IMG/VR virus record: IMGVR_UViG_3300024473_000091
Location: 1-42,403 of that record
From: a virus
Reading direction: 5' to 3' (one strand)
Length of the DNA stretch: 42,403 nt
A program made the translations under genes and the position numbers. The notes under the pieces are model-generated. The model made no database searches. It worked only from the letters and a program-made list of their open reading frames with translations, and was not told the origin of the DNA. Positions 8,701-16,824 of this stretch are shown piece by piece (positions within the stretch are counted from its first letter, which is position 1; each line of letters starts with the position of its first letter).

Positions 8701-9562
8701 AGAAAGGTAAACGTGTGATGTTTGTGAAGTGCTTATACGGCTCAATATCGCTGGCGATAACAGGATACCCGCAAGCACCGTATTCAACCACACGCAGGCT
8801 GCTCTTACAGCGGTTAAACTCATTGTCGGCCAACGGCGCAAGTGCAAGATCAAGATCAAGCGATGCAAGTTTTTGATGATACTCTTGAATCGGCACTGGC
8901 TCGTGGATTTCCAGCCATGCTTGGTCAACCTTTTCAGGGGTCATTCCCATGAACACAAACTGCACTTCATCATGCAATTTTTGCACAAGATGTTCAAGCA
9001 CTTCAATATCGCCTGCATGGCCGATACCGCCGATCCAACCCACACGCGGCTTCTCATGCTGTGTGCGCGTTTTGCGGCGCGTGGATGTCATTTGCTGCAA
9101 ATTAGCAGCCCTCAGCATGTTAGGTAGAACTTGAATGTCTTTTACTTTGGTTTTTTCGCGCATCTTAGATGCGAGAAAATCCGTAGGAGTGATGATCCGG
9201 TCGCAAAGATTTGCCGCCGTGATAATCCGCAATTCAATGTCTTTAGGAAGCGCTGCGAAGTGAAGACTCTCTTTTGGGACCGCCCAAAAGGCATCATCAA
9301 TATCATAGATGAAAAACGCTTTTGGTAGTGCTTTGCGATACATGCGCAAAGTTTGAATTTCTGGATCAGAAGCGTGGTGCTGAAAAACTACCACATCTGG
9401 CGCAAGGACCTTGATAGACGCCTCATCAAGCGGTTGCGCGTAGGCAACCGTATGCGCGTAATGGGAATTTTGAAGCGTTGTGCTTGGTGTTAAAATGCGA
9501 TACCAAGCCCCTCCCGTATAGTCGGTGTTGCAAAAAAGAATTCGTTGCTGAGTGTCCTGCAT
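5735..9562 (-). CDS. Large multidomain glycosyltransferase (GT4-like plus two GT2 domains)
   Basis: 1275 residues, the longest gene here. Residues about 1-330 look like a GT-B/GT4 transferase (GWIGGIGHAGD, then SSLRVVEYGACGYPVIAS near the nucleotide-sugar site). A degenerate region follows (about 350-560). Two GT-A/GT2 domains come next: the first starts FSIIMPVYNP (about 597) with acidic motif CLDNDD (about 684), the second ASIIIQTRDN (about 862) with FLNDDT (about 945). AGAAGG precedes ATG 9562. Such enzymes transfer sugars to glycans, proteins or modified DNA; in a phage, virion decoration or host surface change is plausible. Acceptor and donor cannot be told. Confidence 0.85.
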   Translation of the reverse strand: MQDTQQRILFCNTDYTGGAWYRILTPSTTLQNSHYAHTVAYAQPLDEASIKVLAPDVVVFQHHASDPEIQTLRMYRKALPKAFFIYDIDDAFWAVPKESLHFAALPKDIELRIITAANLCDRIITPTDFLASKMREKTKVKDIQVLPNMLRAANLQQMTSTRRKTRTQHEKPRVGWIGGIGHAGDIEVLEHLVQKLHDEVQFVFMGMTPEKVDQAWLEIHEPVPIQEYHQKLASLDLDLALAPLADNEFNRCKSSLRVVEYGACGYPVIASDIEPYKHFTNITRLPFLPHVWETAVREALRNPSALEEQGEKLYAEINTHHKAETHVQKLANAFTPPKKTFHLPSSQPVSDGLLIVGGEVEGYTSANSFEEALTYPTADVLWLAPDTQMRAEDATALAEKTAAMGVGSASAFTNDGLYPVQGQFVPLQNDVVSAIRVAAETCANTESIVVPYPIGSAVVLRAAVLAAIGAPDMKRFGSRAVALLDWGARATEAGFSAVLAPGVFAHALKHHDDGENEEAVRASQAWNPVFTQELSRFKHHEQVAFAAQSIELMLNREQYKHPATSKAYQDWFQVFASLSPNDKDRVKEELKDWKTLPTFSIIMPVYNPDLEAFREAIASVEAQIYPHWELLIVDDASTNPAVWGEINFAAERDPRIKIKRRDENGHICAASNDAIEMASGEWMICLDNDDTIEDYALYAVAKTIVEKPDLQFIYSDCDKISPEGNLIDPYFAPDFNYDLLLAQNYVTHLSAYRLDKVKELGGYVLGTHGSQDWDMVLRYLPATCGFPIDRSKIHHIQQVLYHWRQSDSSAAGSVNAKPYAYPTGRKAVLDHLKATNQAAAMQPHPLSPSFNMVRYLMPKELPLASIIIQTRDNPEQLGQCINSLVDTTLYGNYEIIVLDNGWKKNALRDVKHKDRVTLVANTGPFNYAAANNKGAELAKGELLCFLNDDTQIIESAWLNDLCGAALRPWVGAVGPRLIYADGTVQQCGTMINMDAPFPTKAIHAFQRNHIQNPGTVGRGVLASEWAAVSGACMVIRKSVYTEMNGMDAKTFPRDYNDVDLCLRLMQKNYVNVTVAHILVLHHEAQTKSRWKQEHDAEALRADEAALVARHGSFVDPYWNKNLAFTPNLDQISGQPPKIIGAEDEMRERVLVVNGNHEIALWYYAEGYLPYCASLNGHQMAMNYPRMDRVNVMDTRDPPADLLFVCQLLGITKVILHGIGEGTYGILPHLQQLEEYGLVVEYNPIPAPKEEMLPDPIKAFLWASATKMNLDDAAQS

Positions 9563-9611
9563 AAGCCTTCTCTAGCAGATTTTGTTATAGGTGTCAACTC
9601 GTTTACTTTGT

Positions 9612-11276
9612 TTACGGAGCAGCAGACTTTTCTTCCGTAGCACTATCGCGCCTAACACCGGCTTGATGACCATGCGCTAAACCTTTTGCTGGATCGCGTT
9701 TTGACGGAAACATGGTTTCAGGTGAACCGCCTTCTTTACCGATACCCATCACGGCAGATGCGATATTTTGGAAAATACCGCTCAAAGTCGGATCGCTTGG
9801 TGCAAGGCTCATCAGGCGCGCAATCTTCTTTTCCTCTTCAGAGGTGGCAAGCGATTCAAGAGGTTGCATATCCGCCGCTTTGCGCCGCTCACCCCACGTC
9901 ATTGCCAATGCACGGGCTTCATATTCGCGTGCATCCGCTGCGGGGCTTTTGCCCGTAAACGAGAATTGCAGATGCGGCCAACGTGAACGTAAGAGATATT
10001 GGTTGATGACGTTTTCGTAGGTATTAAGCAGTGGCTCTAGCCCAACGTCAATGCTGTGGTTCGGGCCAACATTATTATTCTGATTCATCTCTGAATCAGG
10101 CCCTCTACCAGACGCCTTATATCCGAGCCGCTGAATAGGGAATTTGTAAATGGTGCAGAGAATCCCCCACATCACATTAAACAAATCCTCATTCCGCATA
10201 TCCTCACCATTGATTGCCGTGAGGTTCATCAACTCAAGTTTGGCATCTTTAGGAAGCGGGATGACAGGAAGCGCCCATTGTTTTGTCACGCCTTTTTTCA
10301 AATTGTTAAACACGCGGCCAAGCAAATCCAATTGCCGTTGCGAGAACATGCCCGTGGCCGTCAACATTCCGTTTGGCACGGCATTGCGGTTGAAGGTATC
10401 CACCGCCGTATCAAGCGTGTTCTGTGCGCCTTGGATGGCGCGGATAGCTTGTTCCACTTCGCTGTATCCGTACGGACCAATATCTGCATCTGCGCGGCTG
10501 TTACGTGTTACATAACTCAATTCTTCGCGGGTGAAGACTTGAATGATGGTTCCAGCCTCATCCACGGCAACGGCAAAATTATCGGGGTTGCCTTGATAGC
10601 CTTGCGGTGCAGCAAATCGAATGTTAAACCCTGAGAGAGCCTTAAAGGCTTTGACTTGACCTTTCAGATTAACGTCTTTCCAGACGGCAATACTGTCGTA
10701 TGTGTAAGTATCAATGGTAATCTGCGTCAGAAAAGACGCAAAACTAGATAGTTGCGCCTGATCGCGGGCATTTGCATCCCAACCATATTCAGAATTACAA
10801 TTGCTGATAAAACATTCTGCTTCAGCAATATCCGCCTTGTCTTTATCGGAGGGTGTTTTCAGGGCTTTCGTCAATTCAATCTTCCATCCAGGCTTCCACG
10901 GATGGGTTGAAAGTTGTGCGTACGATTGAATATCAGCCACACGCTGCATGATAATGAGTTGAGGGCCAATGTTCGTTCGTACGATCTTGCGAAGCGCCTC
11001 TGGCGGGATGCCAGGAACTTGCAAGACACCGCCATTATGCACTTCAGGCATCATAGAAATTGTAGCAAAAGATTGCATCTGCGGCGGCAATTGCGTGTTC
11101 TTTGCAATTTCCATAATGGATTTTGCAAACATCTCTTGGGTACTCGCAATTGGTTGCATTAGCCGATCAACATATTGATCCGCGCTCATGGCTAACGGAT
11201 TAATCGGCCAAGAGGCAGCACCTTCAGGTGCGCCGTCATTGGGGTCAAATGCATCAGAAGGAACAATCGTTGCCAT
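9612..11276 (-). CDS. Phage portal protein
   Basis: 554 residues, HK97-type portal size. Recognisable elements are PYGYSEVEQAIRAIQ, NRNAVPNGML and the region before YKFPIQRLGY, typical of the clip/stem area. The portal is the dodecameric ring at the capsid vertex through which terminase pumps DNA. It lies directly downstream of the terminase nuclease half, the usual order. The C-terminus ends in a hydrophilic tail (GLAHGHQAG...). Confidence 0.85.
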   Translation of the reverse strand: MATIVPSDAFDPNDGAPEGAASWPINPLAMSADQYVDRLMQPIASTQEMFAKSIMEIAKNTQLPPQMQSFATISMMPEVHNGGVLQVPGIPPEALRKIVRTNIGPQLIIMQRVADIQSYAQLSTHPWKPGWKIELTKALKTPSDKDKADIAEAECFISNCNSEYGWDANARDQAQLSSFASFLTQITIDTYTYDSIAVWKDVNLKGQVKAFKALSGFNIRFAAPQGYQGNPDNFAVAVDEAGTIIQVFTREELSYVTRNSRADADIGPYGYSEVEQAIRAIQGAQNTLDTAVDTFNRNAVPNGMLTATGMFSQRQLDLLGRVFNNLKKGVTKQWALPVIPLPKDAKLELMNLTAINGEDMRNEDLFNVMWGILCTIYKFPIQRLGYKASGRGPDSEMNQNNNVGPNHSIDVGLEPLLNTYENVINQYLLRSRWPHLQFSFTGKSPAADAREYEARALAMTWGERRKAADMQPLESLATSEEEKKIARLMSLAPSDPTLSGIFQNIASAVMGIGKEGGSPETMFPSKRDPAKGLAHGHQAGVRRDSATEEKSAAP

Positions 11277-11285
11277 TAGTGAGGT

Positions 11286-12380
11286 TTACCTAAAGTTAAA
11301 AGAGTTAGTAGTGGAGGAAAAATCGTCACAAATACTTATAGCAGGAAAACGCCTTTTATGAAAGCCGCAGAACGATTGTTCCGCTTGATAATGTTTACAG
11401 TGTGAGCAAGTTTGGTCAAATGGATTAGTAACAAAGCCTGAATTAAGCAGTGATTCAAAAGTGGCGTCACTGAGGGTAAAGAGCGATTCAATCGGATTAT
11501 CTGCATGGCTCATCAGCCGATCAATCTTTTCTACTGAATCCCATTGAACAGGAAAACGACCAGCACTTGTACCTTCTCGAATGGCAAAGTTTACCATGTG
11601 GACCAAGGCATCCACTTGGTCATCTTTGCCGCCGCGTTCGCCGGTAAAGTCTTTCAGTTCCACCTCCAGGGCATCCAGCCAAGGCGCTATGGCAGGGAAA
11701 GCTACGCGGTGCTGCTTGAACCAGCCTTGTGTTGATGCGCCGCCTAGCCCTTCCACAGCACGCGCACGCTTGCCTTCAATTGGGTTGACGCCGATCAACG
11801 GCATACCAGATGATTCTAAGGCTTCAAGAGCCGCCGTGGCATAGGCACGTTTTTCAACCACAATCGCAGTTGGCATCCATTTTTGGTATTGAGCGCGCAT
11901 GGCGGCTTGTACACCTGCGAAATTCACCTTCTCCCGCCATACATCAAGTACGAGCACATCAAAATGGTCTTCGCAAGGGCCATAGGTGGCTTCATCTTCG
12001 CCACAATGGTATTTGTTGCACGGCATCATTAACCCTGTAGTGCAAACAGAATGATCCGCATCAGTGCTGGCACTAAACGCCGTATCCCACCCTTGAACGA
12101 CATACGCCCCCTTACCCACAAATTCTTGCACGTTGCTTGCTGCAATACCGATATGCAAATTATCAGGAGGTAGAAAGTAAGTGAAATATTCCTCAAGGAA
12201 TACGGCACCTTGCCTGTTACCGGGATTGGCTTGGTAGATGTTTTGCGCAACAACAGGATTGTTGCGCTTGACCTGCAACCATTCGCTTTTCTTCTGGTTA
12301 TCGCCGTTGGAATCTATGAGATTCCAAAAGAATCCAGATGAATCAGGCGACGTGCCGTATTGCCACTTGAGGAGTTTCAT
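11286..12380 (-). CDS. terL: Terminase large subunit, C-terminal nuclease half (split gene)
   Basis: About 364 residues. It starts where an intact TerL would continue after the ATPase domain: a YQANPG segment with GAVF (about 50-60), then the RNase H-like nuclease aspartate in QGWDTAFS (about D99) and a late acidic pair in DDQVDAL (about 260). No Walker motifs are present; they lie in the separate gene at 16014-16823. ATG 12380 overlaps the dam stop (ATGA), so it is translationally coupled to the intruding cassette; a TTG at 12395 is an alternative, and the frame is closed 11 codons above that. The C-terminus has an unusual Cys/His tail (CSHCKHY ... CGFHKR ... CDDF), perhaps metal-binding. 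Confidence 0.82.
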   Translation of the reverse strand: MKLLKWQYGTSPDSSGFFWNLIDSNGDNQKKSEWLQVKRNNPVVAQNIYQANPGNRQGAVFLEEYFTYFLPPDNLHIGIAASNVQEFVGKGAYVVQGWDTAFSASTDADHSVCTTGLMMPCNKYHCGEDEATYGPCEDHFDVLVLDVWREKVNFAGVQAAMRAQYQKWMPTAIVVEKRAYATAALEALESSGMPLIGVNPIEGKRARAVEGLGGASTQGWFKQHRVAFPAIAPWLDALEVELKDFTGERGGKDDQVDALVHMVNFAIREGTSAGRFPVQWDSVEKIDRLMSHADNPIESLFTLSDATFESLLNSGFVTNPFDQTCSHCKHYQAEQSFCGFHKRRFPAISICDDFSSTTNSFNFR

Positions 12381-13081
12381 CCAACATACGTCCAAAGTTC
12401 TTCGCGCCGTGCGCTTTTCCCACCTGTTTTATCTCGCATATCTGTTTTTGTTTCTATCGTAACGACAGACATAAAATCTTCAGGAGCCGCATATTCAGAC
12501 ACTAACACAAGATTGCCATTCCTGGTTTGCTGACGGCACCATTCCCAAAATGCGGATGAATCAAAAGCCTCTTTTACGCCGTCATATCCAGTTGTATTTG
12601 CATATGGAGGGTCGCAATAAATCAAACTGCTTTTAGGATAAGTAAAAGTATCGTATCCACCTGCTATAAATTTTACATCTTCAAGCGTTTTGAATTTCTT
12701 TCTGATAGAGTTTTTGGCACTTAATGCGTAATTGTGCCCGATTGCGTTTCTTGCATACCCACCAAACCACTTGCCTCCAAAAGAACAACCAAAGCCTGCA
12801 AAAGCAGTTAAAGGATTTTGGGAGGCTTGGTTTGCTTTCAGTTCTGCATATTCAACTTCACTTAGAGTATCCGGCGGCTCCCAACCATTTTGCAGGGCTT
12901 GATATAAAGTAATCAGCGCTGCATTCGCATCCATCGCTATGCGTTTTGGATGCTTGATTTTAGATACTATATTTGCGCCTCCAACAAAAGGTTCAATATA
13001 ATACTCAAAGCGGGAAAGTAGCGGGTTAATAAACCCGCATAATTCCTTTGCAATCCGGTGTTTACCGCCTAAATATTGCAT
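12377..13081 (-). CDS. dam: DNA N6-adenine methyltransferase, Dam/D12 class
   Basis: 234 residues. Motif I is YIEPFVGGANI (about 28-38) and the catalytic motif IV is CDPPYANT (about 157); the N-terminal MQYLGGKHRIA is typical of D12-class enzymes. It methylates adenine in a short DNA site; the target cannot be read from sequence. ATG follows the nrdB stop directly, and its own stop overlaps the terL nuclease half. Together with nrdA and nrdB it forms the cassette that separates the terminase halves. Likely roles are protection from host restriction or marking of phage DNA. Confidence 0.88.
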   Translation of the reverse strand: MQYLGGKHRIAKELCGFINPLLSRFEYYIEPFVGGANIVSKIKHPKRIAMDANAALITLYQALQNGWEPPDTLSEVEYAELKANQASQNPLTAFAGFGCSFGGKWFGGYARNAIGHNYALSAKNSIRKKFKTLEDVKFIAGGYDTFTYPKSSLIYCDPPYANTTGYDGVKEAFDSSAFWEWCRQQTRNGNLVLVSEYAAPEDFMSVVTIETKTDMRDKTGGKSARREELWTYVG

Positions 13082-14059
13082 TTAATCAAACGCCTCATCC
13101 CACAAACCTCGCGTTGCGGATCGAGAATATTCAGTAGACCGCGCTTCAAAAAAGTTTGCGTGCTCCACGGCATTCAACTGCTCATCCAGCCAAGGAAGCG
13201 GGTTGTCTTTCACTTTGAAAATTGGTTTCATTCTCAATTCAATACACCTACGATCCGCAATATACCTAATATACTGCTTAATGTCCTGTGCTGTCAAGCC
13301 GTTCACATCACCCATACTAAACGCTAAATCAACAAAAGCATCTTCATGCGATACAACCGTAGTGCAAATCTCTCGCAATTCATCCTTTAATTGCCTAGAC
13401 CATAAACCTTTGTTTTCGTCTAAAAACGTATGAAACAATTTGATGATGTTTTGGCAATGCACCGTTTCATCACGCACACTCCATGTGACAATCTGGCCCA
13501 TGCCCTTCATTTTGTTAAAGCGCGGGAAATTTAGCAAAATGGCAAATGAGGCAAAAAGCTGTAGCCCCTCAGTGAACGCGCCAAATGCAGCCATCGTCTT
13601 AGCAATTTCATAAGGGCTGTCTACCGTAAAGTTTTGAAAATAATCAAATTTATCTTTCATCTCCTTGTATTGCATAAAGGCTGAATACTCAAGTTCTGGC
13701 ATACCCACGGTATCTAAAAGATAGGAATAGGCCGCAATATGCGTGCTCTCTCGATTAGAGAAGCCAGACAACATCATCAGCACTTCAGTAGGCTTGAAGA
13801 TATTAAGATAAAAACGGTTATAGCAATTACTTACCTCCACATCCGCTTGCGTAAAAAACCGGAAAATTTGAGTCAATAGATTTTTTTCAGTTGGTGTGAG
13901 TGACTTTTGCCAATCCTTCACGTCATCAGCAAGCGGGGTCTCGTCTGCAAGCCAATGCATCTGCTCGTGCGCTTTCCATGCCTCGTACGCCCAAGGATAT
14001 CGAAACGGCTTGTAAACAGGGTTGTAGGTTAAAAGCCCACATTCTTTTTTTACTGACAC
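13082..14059 (-). CDS. nrdB: Class I ribonucleotide reductase small subunit
   Basis: About 325 residues. Di-metal ligands are visible in ADVEVSNCY, SNRESTHIAAY, FTEGLQLF and RDETVHC; the Tyr four residues after the first His (ESTHIAAY) has the spacing of the radical tyrosine. It supplies the radical used by NrdA to make deoxyribonucleotides. GTG 14059 is preferred because GGAG lies 8 nt upstream; another GTG is at 14068, almost on top of the same Shine-Dalgarno. It overlaps nrdA by 10-19 nt. Confidence 0.9.
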   Translation of the reverse strand: MSVKKECGLLTYNPVYKPFRYPWAYEAWKAHEQMHWLADETPLADDVKDWQKSLTPTEKNLLTQIFRFFTQADVEVSNCYNRFYLNIFKPTEVLMMLSGFSNRESTHIAAYSYLLDTVGMPELEYSAFMQYKEMKDKFDYFQNFTVDSPYEIAKTMAAFGAFTEGLQLFASFAILLNFPRFNKMKGMGQIVTWSVRDETVHCQNIIKLFHTFLDENKGLWSRQLKDELREICTTVVSHEDAFVDLAFSMGDVNGLTAQDIKQYIRYIADRRCIELRMKPIFKVKDNPLPWLDEQLNAVEHANFFEARSTEYSRSATRGLWDEAFD

Positions 14060-15819
14060 GCTAGACACTCCTCGTAATTGATTTCCCGTTCTTTAAGCAC
14101 AACTTTTTCACTGACATTATCGGCGCGGTTGATAGCAAGTGATCGGCAGTAGTAAAGTGATTTCATTCCTTTTTTCCAAGCCTGAAAATGTATCTGATGT
14201 AGATCGCGCTTATGTATATCCGCTGGTAAAAACAGATTAACAGATTGGCTTTGGCAAATATAGGGGGTGCGGTCGACAGCATGTTCCACCACCCAACGCT
14301 GGTCTAGTTCAAAAGCGGTTCTGTAAATGTCCTTTTCGTCTTGCGAAAGGCATTCAAGATGTTGTACGGAGCCTTTATTCACCGCAATTGATGACCAAAC
14401 TTCCTGATTATCTTGCCCTCGTTCAGCCAACAATTTTTGCAAATGCCGATTACGGACAGTAAAGCTGCCTGAAAGCGTTTTTTGCACAAAAAGATTAGCG
14501 GATATAGGTTCAATTCCCGGCGACGTGCTTCCGGTAATAACAGAAATAGAAGCTGTGGGAGCAATGGCCATCTTATGAGAAAACCGTTCTTTACCGCCGC
14601 ATTCGGCTGAATCAGGGCATGGGCCTCTTTCCTCGCCAAGAACCAAAGAGGCTTCATCGGCTGCTTTCTTTATCTGCACAAACATGCGCTTGTTCCAGAC
14701 TTTTGCCATTGCACTTTCAAACGGAATCCCTTGCTGTTGCAGGAATGAATGAAAACCCATAACACCTAGTCCAACGGATCGTTCTCGTTCAGCAGAATAA
14801 ACTGCGCGATTCATTTGCTTTGGGGCTTTTTTGATGAAGTCTGTAAGCACATTATCCAGAAAGCGCAGAACATCCTCAATAAACTTAGGCTCAGATTGCC
14901 ATTCCAAAAACCGTTCAAGATTTAAACTAGATAAACAACATACCGCAGTGCGTTGCTTATTAAGGTGGTCAGGGCCGGTAGGCAAGGTTATCTCGGAACA
15001 AAGGTTACTTGTTTTTACTTTTAAGCCCAAAGATTTATGGTGTTCTGGTTGACCTTCGGCTACTCTGTCAGAAAAAACCAAATAGGGTTCTCCTGTCTCA
15101 ATACGCGCAGTCAAAATTCTGATCCACAATTTACGTGCAGAAACCGTCGCCACCACGTTATTGTTTTTAGGAGAACGCAAATACCAAGTTAAATCATGTT
15201 CTACAGCATGCATAAAAGCGTCAGAAATCATAAGCCCGTGATGCAAATTAAGGGCTTTGCGGTTAGGATCGCCACCCGTGGGGCGACGGATTTCAATGAA
15301 TTCTTCAACCTCTGGATGGGAGATCGGTATGTAAACCGCTGCAGACCCTCGACGGATGCCGCCTTGTGAGATAGCTAATGTGATACCGTCAACAACATGC
15401 ACAAAAGGGATAATGCCAGAAGTCTTACCTGTCTTGCGCACATCATCACCAATGGGTCGCAACGCTCCAAAATAAGAACCAATGCCGCCGCCATTGGCCG
15501 CAAGATAGACGTTCTCTTTCCACAATTCCACAATGCCTTCTAAACTGTCAGATGCCTCATTAAGAAAGCAGCTTATGGGAAGCCCTCGTTGCGTTCCGCC
15601 ATTGCTCAAAATGGGAGTGGCAGGCATGAACCAATGCTTACTGATGTAGTCATAAAGCCGCTGGGCATGAGCCTCATCGTCGGCATAATATGCGGCTACG
15701 CGGGCAAATAACTGTTGAGGCGTTTCATCTGGAAGAAGGTATCGATCATATAAAGTGGCTTTACCAAAATCGCTTAAAAGTTCATCACGAGAATCGTCAA
15801 TTTTAACTTGAAAAGCCAT
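14050..15819 (-). CDS. nrdA: Class I ribonucleotide reductase large subunit, short form without ATP cone
   Basis: 589 residues, shorter than cellular NrdA. Catalytic residues are all visible: NLCSEI (N272, C274, E276), the redox cysteines in ISCFLN (C84) and CCLSSLN (about C295), PTASIS, the radical-transfer tyrosines in LYYCRS, and the C-terminal CxxC of EECLACQ (C585, C588). The N-terminal ATP-cone regulatory domain is missing, so dATP feedback inhibition is probably lost, which suits dNTP production during phage replication. AGGA lies 10 nt before ATG 15819. A promoter and repeats lie in the 190 bp upstream. Confidence 0.93.
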   Translation of the reverse strand: MAFQVKIDDSRDELLSDFGKATLYDRYLLPDETPQQLFARVAAYYADDEAHAQRLYDYISKHWFMPATPILSNGGTQRGLPISCFLNEASDSLEGIVELWKENVYLAANGGGIGSYFGALRPIGDDVRKTGKTSGIIPFVHVVDGITLAISQGGIRRGSAAVYIPISHPEVEEFIEIRRPTGGDPNRKALNLHHGLMISDAFMHAVEHDLTWYLRSPKNNNVVATVSARKLWIRILTARIETGEPYLVFSDRVAEGQPEHHKSLGLKVKTSNLCSEITLPTGPDHLNKQRTAVCCLSSLNLERFLEWQSEPKFIEDVLRFLDNVLTDFIKKAPKQMNRAVYSAERERSVGLGVMGFHSFLQQQGIPFESAMAKVWNKRMFVQIKKAADEASLVLGEERGPCPDSAECGGKERFSHKMAIAPTASISVITGSTSPGIEPISANLFVQKTLSGSFTVRNRHLQKLLAERGQDNQEVWSSIAVNKGSVQHLECLSQDEKDIYRTAFELDQRWVVEHAVDRTPYICQSQSVNLFLPADIHKRDLHQIHFQAWKKGMKSLYYCRSLAINRADNVSEKVVLKEREINYEECLACQ

Positions 15820-15889
15820 TTAGTTGTAGTCCTTAAACGTATTGAGGGTTGAGGCTGAGAAAATCGTATTGTAGTGGCCGTATTCAGTT

Positions 15890-15933
15890 ATTCGGGAGTC
15901 AAAGTGCCGCGATTCGGGAGTCAAAGTGCCGCG
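15890..15933 (-). repeat. Two perfect 22-bp tandem repeats upstream of nrdA
   Basis: The unit, read on the minus strand, contains CGCGGCACTTTGACTCCCG and is present twice in a row (15890-15911 and 15912-15933), about 70 bp upstream of nrdA. Spacing of 22 bp (two helical turns) fits a regulator binding cooperatively on one face. Each unit also contains a TTGACT that could act as a -35 box. Similar serial repeats occur at IS21-family ends, an alternative origin. Confidence 0.6.
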
Positions 15934-15941
15934 ATTTGAAT

Positions 15942-15956
15942 AATAGGCAACCTATT
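15942..15956. promoter_or_regulatory. Short palindrome, possible operator upstream of nrdA
   Basis: AATAGG-CAA-CCTATT is a perfect 6-bp dyad with a 3-bp centre. It lies between the promoter at 15982-16010 and the 22-bp repeats, where a repressor site could affect nrdA transcription. No regulator is identified. Confidence 0.3.
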
Positions 15957-15981
15957 GGCGCTTACGTCAAGTCGCAACATC

Positions 15982-16010
15982 ATGATAACAGAAAGTTAGG
16001 AAGCCGTCAA
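15982..16010 (-). promoter_or_regulatory. Sigma70-type promoter for the nrdA-nrdB-dam cassette
   Basis: On the minus strand TTGACG (16010-16005) and TATCAT (15987-15982) are separated by exactly 17 bp. It begins four bases after the stop codon of the terminase ATPase half and points into nrdA, leaving a leader of roughly 155 nt that contains the palindrome and tandem repeats. Confidence 0.65.
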
Positions 16011-16013
16011 GGC

Positions 16014-16823
16014 TCAAACACTCACCCATTCCCCATCTGCACATCTGATCTTTCGATCCGTGAACACGCAAGCCATGCCATCTGGCACAGCGATATCCCA
16101 ATATAGATGCGATGATCCTTCACGTTCAAACGGTAACGTCATCACCACATATGCCTCATTAGTCAGCAATTCACCATAGATATCATCCAGTGACCAGCGA
16201 CGGCCAGCCACGATAAACCGTGCTCCACTTGGATCGGCACGGCCAAGGATGGTTGTGCTATAGGCATCCCGCACTTTCTGACACGCTTCAGCCGTGGAAG
16301 CATTTTCACGATCATGAATATCGTCACACAAGATGATCTTAGCGTGCTTACCTGTCAATGCCGATGACCCAAGCCCGACGCCAAGATAATTGGCATCAGG
16401 AACGCTAGGGGGATGCCCAGTGACAAACAAGCCGCGCTCTGTGCTCCAGCCCGCGCCCTTGTCTGGCGTCACCTTTGGAAAGGTCAACTTGAACGCATCT
16501 GAGTTCTCAATCACACGCGCACAGCTTAGAAGGAAGCCTTGCGGTAGACTTTCACCCGCGCTGATGTTCAAAACGGTATTTGCCGGTGAATGTCCAATCA
16601 TCCATGTAGGATAGACGATAGACAACAATGTGCTTTTTGATGATCCAGGCCCAACGATCACCGCAAGATTGCGAATTCGCGTATCCGTCAACGCATAGCA
16701 GACAGGAAGCATGTGAGGAGGCAGACTAAAGCCTTGCTCTGCATGCACCCAATCATAAAACGCTGCCAAAGCCATTGGTGTATGGCCTCGGCAGATTTTC
16801 GCAAGTTCTTCAGTTGTAGGCAT
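16014..16823 (-). CDS. terL: Terminase large subunit, N-terminal ATPase half (split gene)
   Basis: 269 residues. Walker A is GPGSSKST (58-65), Walker B IILCDD (163-168), and the coupling region is AGRRWSLDDIYG (206-217). This is the packaging motor ATPase; the nuclease domain is missing and is found 3.6 kb downstream in its own gene. The last 18 residues (from C252) have the spacing of an intein N-terminal block, with D and G at positions 12 and 13, but could equally be normal TerL sequence. ATG 16823 follows the GapR stop after one base. Confidence 0.85.
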   Translation of the reverse strand: MPTTEELAKICRGHTPMALAAFYDWVHAEQGFSLPPHMLPVCYALTDTRIRNLAVIVGPGSSKSTLLSIVYPTWMIGHSPANTVLNISAGESLPQGFLLSCARVIENSDAFKLTFPKVTPDKGAGWSTERGLFVTGHPPSVPDANYLGVGLGSSALTGKHAKIILCDDIHDRENASTAEACQKVRDAYSTTILGRADPSGARFIVAGRRWSLDDIYGELLTNEAYVVMTLPFEREGSSHLYWDIAVPDGMACVFTDRKIRCADGEWVSV

Positions 16824-16824
16824 C

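Noticed and set aside
9567-9600. TTGACA with a possible -10 upstream of the glycosyltransferase
   Set aside because: The only -10 at 17 bp (TAGAGA) is poor and would coincide with the ribosome-binding site; the gene is probably read from upstream.
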